From NCBI GenBank assembly GCA_025331125.1, contig JAOALB010000199.1, positions 1-64,000 of the forward strand: 64,000 nucleotides of DNA, read 5' to 3'. How positions within the stretch are numbered: position 1 is the first letter of the stretch; the number at the start of each line of letters is the position of its first letter. A program made the position numbers and the translations under genes. Shown in pieces: positions 24,371-35,600 of the stretch. The stretch comes from Mycogone perniciosa (taxonomy: Eukaryota; Ascomycota; Sordariomycetes; Hypocreales; Hypocreaceae). The notes under the pieces were generated by a model. The model saw only the letters and a list, made by a program, of their open reading frames with translations, was not told the DNA's origin and searched no databases.

Positions 24371-24782
24371 ATGCGCCCTACACTTCTTCTCTCTCTTGTT
24401 TGTGCAAGCAATGTGGCCCTGGCTGCTGATTGCTGGCCAGCAGCATCCTATGGTTGCTCAGCCAGTGATTTCCTCCATGCTGCAGCGCAAATCTGCGATG
24501 ATGGGAAGCCCTCCTACTCGTGGCCTTGTGGTGTAGTCGGTCAAAGACACGCCTTTATTGATGCCACATACTCTGGATCAGGTTCGCGCTCTCAATGCTG
24601 GGTAAGTTGAATATGTGCTAGTTACTGGTGGCTGAATACAAACCAATAATTTATCTCTATAGTGTGCAATGTATAATATTGTCGCGCAATGTCGGGCTGC
24701 AGGAGGGACAACTGGGGGCCAGTGGACCTGGTCTTATAATGGAGTCACTGAAAATTATTCTCTTCGTGACAGACTGGGATAA
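24371..24782 (+). CDS. Small cysteine-rich secreted protein (effector candidate), two exons
   Basis: Exons 24371-24601 and 24663-24782 are joined across a 61-bp GT-AG intron (gtaagt..tatag) and encode 116 residues. The intron is inferred: the unspliced frame stops just after the donor, while splicing adds a second segment with two more cysteines. Residues 1-18 form a classical signal peptide (MRPTLLLSLVCASNVALA). The mature part is about 98 residues with seven cysteines and several Trp and Gly. No family is recognised. Small size, secretion, cysteine richness and position 357 bp from a solo LTR and 1.6 kb from the RIP block are typical of fungal effectors, but function is inference. An odd cysteine number leaves either one free thiol or a slightly wrong model. 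Confidence 0.7.
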
Positions 24783-25502
24783 GATAAGGATTAAAATTGG
24801 TCTATTGGTGTGTCGTCTGAAGTCTCTTAATATGAGCAAATATATTATGACCAAATATCCCTTTATTGCGTGATATTCTCTCTGTCCGGCTGTGACCCTA
24901 TCACTCGTTCTAACGCATATCTCACCCTTCTTATCTTAAGTGTTAAGTCTTATATGTTGTGATGTTACGTGGTACGCTCTTCCAGTATTATTAGAGTATT
25001 ATATAGGGGATAGACTATAAATGATAATTAATAATTGAATAAAATAAGAATTCTATTCGCTGTCTAATATCAACATTAGCGATATTGTGACGATTGTCCA
25101 TACGTTGGGGTCATTATTTTTTCCGTAAGCAGCCTGCATCGCAAAAGAATTACTACTGCCTTGACTTGGAATCACGGTTCGTGAATTTTATGCCAGATCT
25201 TCTTAACTTTAACCCTATCGATTTGGACACCAAAAGTCTACATACATTCTTGATTAGCGCTCAAGTTGCATTATTTGGGTGAAGTTTAAACAAAGTTGCA
25301 CAGTGAACGCGGAGTTGCTTAACAACAACAACAACCTTAAGTTAAATCACCAAAAGCCCCATTAAGATGCATTTAACCTTAATGACTGTGATATGTTATT
25401 TAATGGGCGAGAACCTCCCCTGGAAGCCAGTCATCATGATTACATCCAACAAAGTCTTCACATACCAGTCACTATCAATTCATTATCCATTCATCCATCA
25501 AG
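24783..25502. other. Intergenic region, no gene recognised
   Basis: AT-leaning sequence with short open frames only (for example 25094-25282). None has a recognisable domain. A CAA-rich stretch lies at about 25322-25336. Confidence 0.5.
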
Positions 25503-26486
25503 ATGACAAAAAAACACACCTTTCATCAATTCCTAGACCTGCCTGCTGAGATCAGACTCAGTATTTGGGAACTCGCCCTTAGGCCACATCAGAGTGGCGC
25601 TCACTTCTTCTCCGTCACCAACACATTTAATGACGGCAAAAGCCTGAAGAATCTCGCCGTCACCGATAATGACGATGAAGAACCATGGGGTTGCCTCCTT
25701 GCAGCACCAAAGACAATCCAGTTCAACAGACCAAAGCACTCTTGGACGCACGGCAACTCTTCAACATATATCTATGATGCCGGTCTCTGGACCGCCTGCT
25801 GGGAATCGCGTTTGGTCATGCAAAAGCATTATATCAAGCTCAACGCAGGCTATCCATTGGAGTTGAGCGGATTCCGGCACAAGAACGAACGCTGGCAATT
25901 TGCACTCTTCCCACACCAAGACCTGATTGTTCTGCAGCCCTTTCGCACCCGATCTGTGTGGAAAACTGCATATCCACCCGACATACCAATGGCCCTGCAC
26001 CGAGATGGATGGGACAACCAGTTCAAAAACATTGCCGTCGAGTACGACCCGAGTTGGATCAACATTGACCCATCAATGACTCGGCGTCAACTGCTGGAAG
26101 AAGATAGCACTCGCGGGTTTTTCCTTCGTGCACTGCACGCAATCACGGCGACATGGGCACCAGGAAAGTTCGGGATATGGCTGGTTGACTACACATTGCG
26201 AAGGCGTCGAGACTTGGACGCTTCAAGGTACGGGAAAGTCCACACATTTTTCGGCAACGACAGGAAGTTCGTAGAAACCAATGCGTTAAGCCTGGACTGG
26301 ACTATCTATGCAGAGAACACGGCGCTACACTTCATGGACATAATCCATCAGCGTGGTTTTAACTTTCAGTGGTTTCGGGAGAACCTCGACTACCCAGTTC
26401 GCCATCCAATGATGATGGGCCATGAGCCTTGGTATCCCAGGTCTATGAGACATGTGGTCGGACTTCTCTGTTGCGAAACAGTCTGA
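25503..26486 (+). CDS. 2EXR domain protein
   Basis: A single-exon 327-residue protein. Residues 7-26 carry the 2EXR signature: an F-x-x-F/L-x-x-L-P-x-E-I-R core followed by an aliphatic-W-x-x-A-L (here LPAEIRLSIWELAL). 2EXR proteins are a large, expanded family in filamentous ascomycetes, F-box-like at the N terminus and of unknown biochemical role. No signal peptide or membrane segment is seen, and the rest is Trp-rich and soluble-looking. The start is the ATG immediately before the signature. It stands between the effector candidate and the carboxylesterase. The family call is firm; function is unknown. Confidence 0.85.
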   Translation: MTKKHTFHQFLDLPAEIRLSIWELALRPHQSGAHFFSVTNTFNDGKSLKNLAVTDNDDEEPWGCLLAAPKTIQFNRPKHSWTHGNSSTYIYDAGLWTACWESRLVMQKHYIKLNAGYPLELSGFRHKNERWQFALFPHQDLIVLQPFRTRSVWKTAYPPDIPMALHRDGWDNQFKNIAVEYDPSWINIDPSMTRRQLLEEDSTRGFFLRALHAITATWAPGKFGIWLVDYTLRRRRDLDASRYGKVHTFFGNDRKFVETNALSLDWTIYAENTALHFMDIIHQRGFNFQWFRENLDYPVRHPMMMGHEPWYPRSMRHVVGLLCCETV

Positions 26487-27623
26487 TTTCGCTGTTCATG
26501 TATGCAGGGTGCAGGTGCAGGACTACAAGCTATTCGGGGATAATGACTTGGACTTGTCTGTTATACCGTCCGAATCCCAACATCAATCACGTCCGCACTA
26601 ATTGTTTGGCTGTTAAGGGACTGATACTAAGGGCCTATCAGATATGTTCAAATGAATCTCTTTTATAGTACATTAATCAAGCTATTTTTGTATTCCCTTT
26701 ATACATCCTTTTAACCGATTTGCGCTGCGCGATGCATCACAACTTGGTGGTTTCCTTCGTGCATAACAAGTGTCGATCGCATCACGATTGACCCTTGAAA
26801 TAATAATTTCCACATAATTACGGAGTATATATGTATAAATATGCATGCTCTCCTGAATGTCGACATGCTCGAGCCATGTTCTAACCGGTTTGATGTCGAC
26901 TGACAGTGGCAAAGTCCACTTTCAGCTAGCTTCATGTGCGCCACGTCTCATTGAGGCAGTGAGACTTTGTATATCATAGTGACTGATAAACTGAATCATA
27001 ATGATAAAGTGATGGGCGCCAATATGATACCAGCTTTCTGTTAAAGATACCTTTCTTTCCATTTGAACTTGATGAGGCTCACGATCTGCCATAGACATGG
27101 CCAAAGGCTTGTATCCTGCGCACATGACCCAAGCCTTGCAAAAGACATCGTTCATATATGCAAGGGTGTATGTAATAAGCGAACTAAACTAAGGTATGCA
27201 GAATCCTTCTGCACCTAAAAAGTAGATACAAGACAAGACAGTTTGGCTCCTCTTTTCGCGGGGAAGATCCCCCCTTGCGCGCGGCGCCAAGTACTTCATG
27301 TGAGGGATCTCAAGCCGTCTCAGGCTAGATGGTACGGAGTAGATAGCATAGCAATGCAATCCATTATGATCAACTATGCTATGCGGCATCACAAATTGCC
27401 TCGCGAGCAGGTTAAGATATCAAGCGAAATGAACCGCTACTGCTTCAGCACGGAAACTTTCCCGCTTTTGTCTCATATCTGGAGAGCTGCGGTTGGAGTA
27501 GTAAATGAGAGGAGGCTATGGATCGTCTGTTTCACAGGGGCAGATACACTGAACTTTCCAAGGGCAAGGCTCCAGAGTCTGTTCTGTTACGTTACACCAC
27601 ATGTCTGGTGAGAATTCTCATTT

Positions 27624-27664
<41 letters not shown>

Positions 27665-27975
27665 AATACTCGTATATCTTTACTCCGTATTTGCACATCA
27701 CTTTCAATTGTGCCCCACCACCAAATTAATTATCGTGTGCATACGAAGTACATAGTGTTATACGACGTACGAAGTACAGGCGAGTCAAAATGCGCCAATT
27801 ATATCAAATAGTCACATCCATTGCAGAAAACACCTTTATAACAAGGGAGATTTCGGTGGGTTGCAAGGCTGCAAGGCTGTGAATTTACCCATTTACTATG
27901 AGAAATTGGGCTTAGTGGAGGATCGGCTGAACACAAGTGGGCGGCTAAGGGTAAGTGGTGTGCAAATAGAGATGT

Positions 27976-28007
<32 letters not shown>

Positions 28008-28106
28008 AAATAAGAATTCTCTTACATAAAGGTCGCGGACGGGACAGAGAGGATGTTTTCGTTTCATCAGTATACCGATATCTCCTTGGATTAGACTAGC
28101 ATTTTA
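26487..28106. other. Intergenic region with microsatellites and an inverted repeat
   Basis: No credible gene. The 122-codon open frame at 27243-27611 has no recognisable domain. It contains three copies of the 9-mer TACGGAGTA or its complement (26819, 27333, 27681). A CA/TA microsatellite lies at about 27624-27664 and a GT run at about 27973-28007. The two microsatellites are the inner parts of an inverted repeat (see the separate entry). Confidence 0.6.
27608..28025. repeat. MITE-like unit: inverted repeats of about 24 bp plus dinucleotide runs
   Basis: The left arm, gtgagaattctcatttac followed by a CA run (27608-27640), is mirrored by the right arm (about 27990-28025). Reverse-complemented, that reads gtaagagaattcttatttac followed by a CA run. 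About 350 bp lie between. No transposase and no obvious target duplication. Confidence 0.45.
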
Positions 28107-29962
28107 ATGATGCGAGGTCCCTCATTGCTTCTGGGCGTTTTGGCCTTCATATCCTTTGTTAAAGGTCGAGCAGATCTCCCACAACTGAAGCTACCATGGG
28201 GAACATGGGAGGCTCAAGTCCATGACCATGACCCCAACGTAAGTCAACATAATTAAAAACGGCGATTGAGCATTGAACATTTCGACTGACAGGATTGAAG
28301 ATTTACATCTTCAAAAATGTGCGCTTCGGAGCTAACCCCGTGCGCTTCTCCGCCCCGTCTTTTCCTGATTGGAAAAACGACTCGATACAGACCAGCGACA
28401 AGAGTGTCAGCTGTGTGCAGGTCAACGCCAGCTTGGATCCAGGAGACAGAGACGGTAGTGAAGTCCTTCAGACCGAAGACTGTCTCTTCCTCGACGTCTA
28501 TGCCCCCGTATCAGCCTTCCAAGACGGCGTTGAGGCCCTCCCCGTCGTCGTCTGGGTCTATGGTGGCGGATATGTTGTCGGCAGCAAGTACCAGGGAGGA
28601 CCTGCAAACACCGGCCAGTCTATTATCAAGGCTTCAGGCTACAAAACCGTCTTCGTGAGCGGCAACTACCGCCTCGGCGCGTTTGGCTGGCTAGCAGGCA
28701 ACTACCTGGAGGGCGTAGGCACGCCCAACGCGGGTCTATACGACCAGAGACTGTTGTTTGAGTGGGTGCAGCACTATATTAACCAGGTGAATGGAGACAA
28801 GGAGCACGTAAGTGCCTGGGGCTTCTCTGCAGGTGGGGGCTCAGTGTTGCACCACCTCATCCGAGAGGGCGGCACTCTCGATCCGCTGTTCGACTCGTTT
28901 GCCGCCTTGAGCCCGGAGTTTCACTGGGCGTGGGACAACTCCCCCGATGGTCAACTGGATGGAGCGTACAAGCTCTTCTCTGCCTCTGCGGGTTGTGAAA
29001 GCGGCTACGATATTGGCTGTCTGAGGTCAAAACCCGCGAGAGACCTGATCAAAGCAAACGATGACTTTCTCTTTTCGAGCATTCTAGCCACTGGCATATT
29101 GCCGGTAGGTCCGGCAATCGATGGTAAATGGATCAAGACACTTCCTCCTTTGGCGTTCTCGCAAGGTATGTCCCGCTCATACGATTTCAAGACTGATAGT
29201 TGCCATGATCAAGCCTGCTAACTGTGGTGTTCATAAATAGGCGACTACTGGAAAGATATCAAGTCGGGTGTTGTATCTCACGTCACAAATGAGTCTTTTG
29301 GCCTTGCTCCTAACCTACCTTCTAACTCGGAATCCTCATTTGACCTGTTCCTGGCTACCTTGTTCGCCGGCGACGCGCTCAAGCCCCAGCGACAGGCCAT
29401 CAAGGACAAGTACGACTGCAAAGACGCCTTCAAGGGCGATTGGCAAGCCTGCATCGCCGCCATCACACGAGATGTCTCTTTCGCATGTAACACTCGGAAT
29501 CTGATTGATTCATATGCGTCAAAGACATACGCCATGCAATATGCGTTCCCGAATGAGTTGCTGGCGTATCACGGATCGGATCAAATTCCGCTGTTCTCGA
29601 ACAACTTCGACGAAGTCAAAACCCAACTGGTAGCTCAACTGAACAGTTCTATCGGGGAGAATCTGGCTGGTGCTCTCGCCGTTAACCTCACAGATACCAT
29701 TCTCCCGACATTCCAGAAATTTTATGCCTCATTTGCCCTCTCTGGAGACCCAAATACGCTTCCCTCAAATCTTCACGTAGAGTGGCCACTTGCGAAGAGT
29801 GATGGAGAGGAAGTGTCGAATGTCCTCAAGGTGACGCAGGGAGACTCGGTGGAGGAAATTTTCCAAATCATTAATGATGACCTGAATAAAAAGGACATAT
29901 GCTCGTTTTGGGGGGAGATTGCCAAGGCTGCCGTTGCGCAGGAGGGGGGCGCTTGTCCGTAG
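28107..29962 (+). CDS. Secreted type-B carboxylesterase/lipase, three exons
   Basis: Exons 28107-28238, 28301-29165 and 29241-29962 encode 572 residues. Introns of 62 bp (acceptor ttgaag, chosen because the earlier cag acceptor leads to a stop) and 75 bp are inferred from frame and homology. Residues 1-22 are a signal peptide. Family landmarks are the N-terminal F-K-N-V-R-F-G-A-N-P, the E-D-C-L-F-L-D-V-Y motif, an oxyanion-type V-Y-G-G-G-Y, and the nucleophile elbow G-F-S-A-G-G, where most relatives have G-E-S-A-G-G. A late Y-H-G-S-D-Q-I-P-L-F carries the likely catalytic His. The family hydrolyses esters and includes lipases, tannases and detoxifying esterases; the substrate here is unknown. 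Cysteines are spaced as for disulfide bonds. It probably acts outside the cell. Confidence 0.88.
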
Positions 29963-30349
29963 GTAGAGTTCCACGAGAGACAGAACATGAGTTAATAATG
30001 AAGCGAATTAATTTTCTGATTGCGGTAGCTTTATGCTATTGAGAAAACTAACTATGAATGCATGAGGTAACTTAATTAGTGATTGATCAGGGAAAGTAAT
30101 GAATATTTAGTTCTAATAGAAGTGGTAGAAATTGAATAGACAAAGTGTAAAAGAGTAACTCTTGGTACGCATAACTAAACTCATGATCGTACCAGGGGCG
30201 TCTTGCAGTCTAAAGAAGTTGGCAAATCATGGACAGGCTCTATTAAATATAGCTAGTTCATAGGTACCTGTAAAGGATTAATGCTTTGTTAAAGACTGAG
30301 ACCGTTAATAAGTACTAACTTCATGGCCAGAGGGAGAACGTCTGGCCAT
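29963..30349. other. Intergenic region
   Basis: AT-leaning 3' flank of the esterase; nothing recognisable. Confidence 0.5.
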
Positions 30350-31290
30350 GAAGTCCACGCTCGAGTTGATTGACATCACCCAAATCGAGGTATACTGTGT
30401 GCTCATCTTGCCATATTCGGTGGCTTCCTATCAATCTAAGGGGCACAAAGATTTCAGGAAGAATCCTTCACTACTATCACGAGGGCTCGACATGGCGCGT
30501 CTTTCCGTACTGGGACTCAGCTTCTGGTCGTGGAACACTGATGGTGAGATTGGTTCACCGTAGATGTCCCAGTGTTGTCATCCATGTTGTAAAGCTGCGG
30601 AATTTTAGCGGCGATGACTCACGAAGCTCCAAATCGACTCTGACAGCGTAGTACGGGGAAGCACATTTGTGTAGTCTGTCTTATAGCCCATGTTCTTCCC
30701 AGCGCAGACCAAAGGGCATCGAGTGCGTCGCAAAACAAGGAGCCCAAAACATATCCGAGCCGGCCAAGAAGTAGGTCGTTGATGACGCCATCCGCTTCGC
30801 CCTCAACAAGAAGGGTGTCCTTATGTTCTGCGCGGCCAGCGACCAGGGAAAGTCCGCTGACTTGACGTACCCGCATAGCAGCAATCCCCAAGAGTTTCAG
30901 ATTCGGCGCGGCCAAGGCTACAGGCGGCATGCTCGACACGGTTGAGGACGCACGTGGCTTAAACCTCATCTCCCAGTTTGGTAGCGGCCGCCCTTTCAGC
31001 TGGTCATGCCACCTTCATCATCTAGCGTGTCCGGTTGGGTGTCTTTTATACCAATGAGACGAAGCAGCTCGACCAGATCGTGGCTATAAGAAAAGAGGGC
31101 TTGATCAAAATACGAGAGCAGAATCAGAAGGAGTATGCCCTCAAGTCGATTAGTACGAACCGCAACGGAGATAACATGTATATCGAGGTGTAGGATACGT
31201 TCCGTGTTGTTGCCAAGAAGTTGAAGGGGAATGAGGCACCCAGTTGGAGATTATTGCGGGTTTGGCCAAGCTGTTTCGTCGCAAGGGGGT
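30350..31290 (+). pseudogene. Relic of a subtilisin-domain (peptidase S8) gene
   Basis: Broken plus-strand homology. About 30500-30640 encodes S-G-R-G-T-L-M-V-R-L-V-H-R-R-C-P, resembling the catalytic-His region (G-H-G-T-x-M-A-R-L-I) of fungal subtilisin domains, with the His replaced by Arg. About 30775-30895 encodes A-L-N-K-K-G-V-L-M-F-C-A-A-S-D-Q-G, typical of the same domain. Stops occur at 30649-30651 and 30772-30774. The frame then slips by one base near 30904, after which F-Q-I-G-A-A-K-A-T-G resumes. About 31050-31200 resembles the post-domain tail but has stops. Such domains occur in stand-alone proteases and in fungal NLR-like multidomain proteins. It cannot be active. Confidence 0.7.
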
Positions 31291-32600
31291 TTGATGGTTG
31301 CAGGGATTTCCATTGGGTCTAGACAGGGGTAGACAAACCCTTGTTCAAAAAAGCAATCTAACAAGTTAGGATTTTGCATCAGCAATGACCATCCGCGGAT
31401 CGTCTAGCCAGGTGGCCGGAACGAGCTCGTTGTTACCAGCAGCATCAATAACTCCGCATTTTGCTGGCTGAACATTAACCGATACTGTAAGCCGAAAAGG
31501 ACATCCATTACATACCACTGGAACTGGCCCAACCAGGAAAAACAAGTGGGAAAAAAATAGGAATTCAGCCTTCATAGATCAACTTGATAAATTCCTGGAC
31601 CGGTATCCTGCGGAGCTCAAAATGGAGATTACTCTCCAGAAATGGTAGGGAGAATAATCCACGCTAGATACAATTTCGTGAGTTAATACGCTTTTAATGG
31701 GGGGGATAAGAGACATGGACGTCAGCAGCAACGTCAAGCTCGACAGCCAGGGGGTATCACCTGGCATTTTACGAGCATTAACCAAGCCGCTAGGGAGAAC
31801 GCGAGAAGCCATATCTTTGGAAGAGTAAGTATACCCCGGGGGAGACGGATAAAGGGCGTCAAATGTCTTTGCTCCGTAAAAATTCACTTCATGTATTCCC
31901 AGCAGGCTGATATTGACTAGGGCAAGACCATTGGCGAGGCCCGTGAAGTAGTCTTATATACAGATTGCTACCATCAAGGGTAGCCACGACAAAGGTAATC
32001 ACCATAAAAGGAAAATATAATAATAGCCCCTAGCAAAAGTATAGGGATAAAGAATGATACATATTGGGCCTTTGGGTCCTGAGGCTTATGAAAGATGGGG
32101 AAACTTGGAAGAATTAGAAGGGAGTGATTGGTGGTAGGACTGGCACACCGGCTTGGAGACGTCTTTCTTCATCACAGCTCATGTAATGTTGGAGCGAAAA
32201 GCGGTCCCAACATGCATCAAGACTTTGAGTATATATATAAGCCGAGGCAGATCTGTAGCATCTTCGTTATGATCTGGTGTATGCGCGAAAGTTTTTGGAA
32301 GTTGAACCTCGAGTATCTGATTCTGACATGCATCTGGTGAGGGGGCCAACATTAGGAAGCAAAGGCAAACCAAATGAATGTAAACAAATTTCTATAATTG
32401 ATCTATTTATTGAATATATTAATAGGAGTTCATGAATGAGTGATAGTCCATTACGCAATGTGGTAGGTAGTAAAGGAAAAGGCATGGTGATGGCGTCTGA
32501 GCTTATGAAGGCTGTGGTTTGCTACAGGACACCAACCACTGTATAGTCTAAAGAGGATATTAATGCCGACCTTGGCCTCAAGTGATTCTTCTCTTGTCCT
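31291..32600. other. Gene-poor region, possibly more decayed coding sequence
   Basis: No confident gene. A 69-residue minus-strand frame at 31366-31575 begins with a signal-peptide-like stretch (MKAEFLFFSHLFFLVGPVPV) but has only two later cysteines and no family. A 102-codon minus frame at 31579-31887 is also unrecognised. The remainder (32000-32600) is the AT-leaning 3' flank of the ABC transporter. Confidence 0.4.
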
Positions 32601-35600
32601 TTAGGCTCCACCCTTGCGATCCTTCTTCGCCCAGGGCAACCTAAATTTAGAGCCCCCAGTATTCCATTTCTTTACCCGGAAGAGGTAGTACAGCAAAATT
32701 GCGGTTGCAATATTGAACACAACATAAGCCCACACAATGCCATAATTGCGCCATCTTTGATCCCAGTAAATCTGAGACCCAGCAAGGAACTGATCTGCGT
32801 TGCTAAGGGTGCAATAGTGACATTGTGCCGTGGCCTCGGGATTCTGTAGCTGTCCGGGCGCTCTTTGTAGGAACGGTGCGAGGTACTCGCCACAGGTTTG
32901 GCCAGACGGAGGGTTAAAGATGGACATCTCGCGATCGGAGCAGGTGATAGTCCGCTCATGGAGCTCAACGGACGTAATGCCTGCAATCCAATAGTTGAAG
33001 ATCGAAACACGCCACATGAACTTCCAAAATCCCGGAAGGGCGTCGGGTGTCTGTAGGACACCACTGAAGATGGTGCTCATGATGACAAATAGATTGACAA
33101 TGCTAGAGGCTGTTTCTGCGTCTGGCATAGCAACAATGGTCATGTGGGCGAAGGAGCTGGCGTAGATATAGAGTTGGATGATGTAGAGGAGAACCATGCC
33201 CTGGCGGATGGAGCTTTGTATGCCGACAACGGGGTAGTAGAAGCAGGCATAAATTAAGACTCCAGTAATAATCTGATAAGGGATCTCGACGGTGATATTA
33301 GCCAGAATGAAAGCTTTCCATGAGTAGGCCTTGCTAGGACGTTCGCGGACCTCGTAGAGGGACCTCTGAGTAATGAAAAGAGGTTGAATCTGAAAGCGTC
33401 TGATTAGTGCATACTCTTTGGTGAAATAAAAAGCGAAACATTTCACATACCTGTTGAACCAAGGTCGAAAATATAGTTGTTACCATGAAAACAGAGAAGA
33501 TAACGTTCTGCAAGCCCGCCTGTGTGCCCTTGGCGTTATAAAACGTGAATCCGATAAACAAACCCGCAGTGATTCCTAGTAACCATTTGGCAAAGATGTA
33601 GCTTGGCATTCGCCAGTATTGCTGGAAAACTCGGTAGGTGACTTCCCAGATTTGAGTTGTCAAGGGCATGGCGAATTCCGAATGAGTGCCAGCTTCCTCC
33701 ACTTCAGAAGAGTTTTCCGACAGCTTTTCAGCATGGATTCTATCAAGCTCTGCCTGCGTCGCCTGGGATTCGGGACTTGAATTCCAAATACTGTGCCAAT
33801 CCTGTCCTTTGTTATTGGAAGTGTTATTCACAACCTCGAGCATGTACTCTGCTGGGTTCTCCGCATTGCCACATTTCCGGGCTCCGTTCGTCTCGAAATA
33901 GTCCAGCAGTGTACGCGAGTTTTCGCCAATGTTGCCGAAATAAACCGTCTTGCCGCCCTTAGCCAAGAAGAGCAGACGATCGAAAGACTGAAAGAGAATG
34001 GCGCTCGGCTGATGGACTGTGCAGAGGATTGCTTGGCCAGAATCGGCAAGCTTACGAAGGAAGGCACAAATAGCCCAGGAACTCTGAGAGTCAAGACCAC
34101 TCGTTGGCTCGTCGAGGAAAAGAAGCAGTTTTGGCCTGGCCGCAAGTTCGACGCCGATGGTAAGGAGTTTCCGCTGTTCGACATTGAGGCCTTCACCCGG
34201 AACGCCCACCACGGCATTGGCAAACTCCTCCATGTTCAACAATTTGATGACTTCTTCGACAAATGCATACTTTTCCTCTTTACTCACTGATTTGGGCTGA
34301 CGGAGCATGGCGCTGAAACGTAAGCTCTCGCGAACAGTGGCAGTTTCGAGATGCAGATCTGGTTTGCCATTAGCACTGAGATTCTTGAACAAGAACGAAG
34401 ACCCTGGTTGAATAGCCTACCTTGTTGCTGGACATAGCCTGTCTTCCTCTGAAAACTGGGGTCTCTAGGTCTTCCATTGACGAGCATGTCGCCTGTAATG
34501 ACGCCCATAGTAGTACGTTGTGCGAGGACATCTAGCAGGGTCGTCTTTCCGGCACCACTCACACCCATCAAAGCTGTAAGTGTGCCTGGCTTGACCCAAC
34601 CGGAGACGTGATCAAGGAGCCTGCGCTCCTCATCCTTGATGCGAATGTCATAAACCACATTTCTCCAGGTGAAGATGTCCTTTTGAGGTTTGAGGCCCTT
34701 AATGTCCGACATAGAATTGCTAGTCTCTCCGTTGGCGCCCTTCTCCGACGACACATTTTCGGTCTTGGAAGGATGCGCTTGACTATTGAGGAGATATGCC
34801 GGAACATGGCCTCGCTGGAAAACGAGCGATTCGGCGGTGCTTGACGTGGAAGAGTTCAGCTCTGTCGCGACGAAATAGATAGCCATGAAGAAGATAAGGA
34901 ATCCCATGAGAATGCCAAAATTTCGCCAGACATGGGAATAGTAATACTGGTAATTGGCAGCAATGAAAGCATCTCCATTGACTGTCGAACTACCTGGAAC
35001 GGCACCTGTAACGGCACAGATCCACGAATCGCCGAGACGAGGCACATATGGGGGCACGACAGTCGAACCACAGGGAAAATCTCTGCCGTGAAACTCGTTG
35101 GCAACCAAGATCTCGAAGGCGTAGTAAATAGGGTTGATCCAGCGAATCCAGCTAAACCAAGGATGCATTTCTGGAACCGTGATCGCAAAACCAGTGTAGA
35201 TGACGAGGGCAAGCACCAACACTCCCGCCAGCGCCATAGCTTGGGAGACTGTCCTCGTGATGGCAGCCATGGTTCTGAAAACGGCACTCATGACGAAAAT
35301 AGAAATGTAGGTGATGAGGAAGTAGATAAAGAATTGTGCCGGTTCTCGTCGCAACCCTGCCATAAAGTAGAGGACGATATTGAAGACAGATGCTATGACA
35401 AACTTGATTGGAATGTCGGCTGCAATACCGGCTGCTGCTTCTGTGGCTGGATGGTAGAAGGCATACGAGGCATGTTTTTCGACAATAGGCCGTTGAGCAA
35501 ACAAATTGTTGATCTCGGTAATAGCAGTCAAGGCATTGAGTAAGACAGCCATGAAAAGAACTGAACCCTTTGCGTAGAAACTATCCGTTGTGTCTGGAGA

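Noticed and set aside
27243..27611. 122-codon plus-strand open frame
   Set aside because: No recognisable domain, no signal peptide, and it ends beside a microsatellite; treated as chance.
31366..31575. Minus-strand 69-residue frame with a signal-like start
   Set aside because: Possible secreted peptide but only weak evidence, within a gene-relic region; left as a note in the intergenic entry.
33793..34290. Long plus-strand frame within the ABC transporter
   Set aside because: Shadow of the coding strand; the minus frame carries all conserved motifs.
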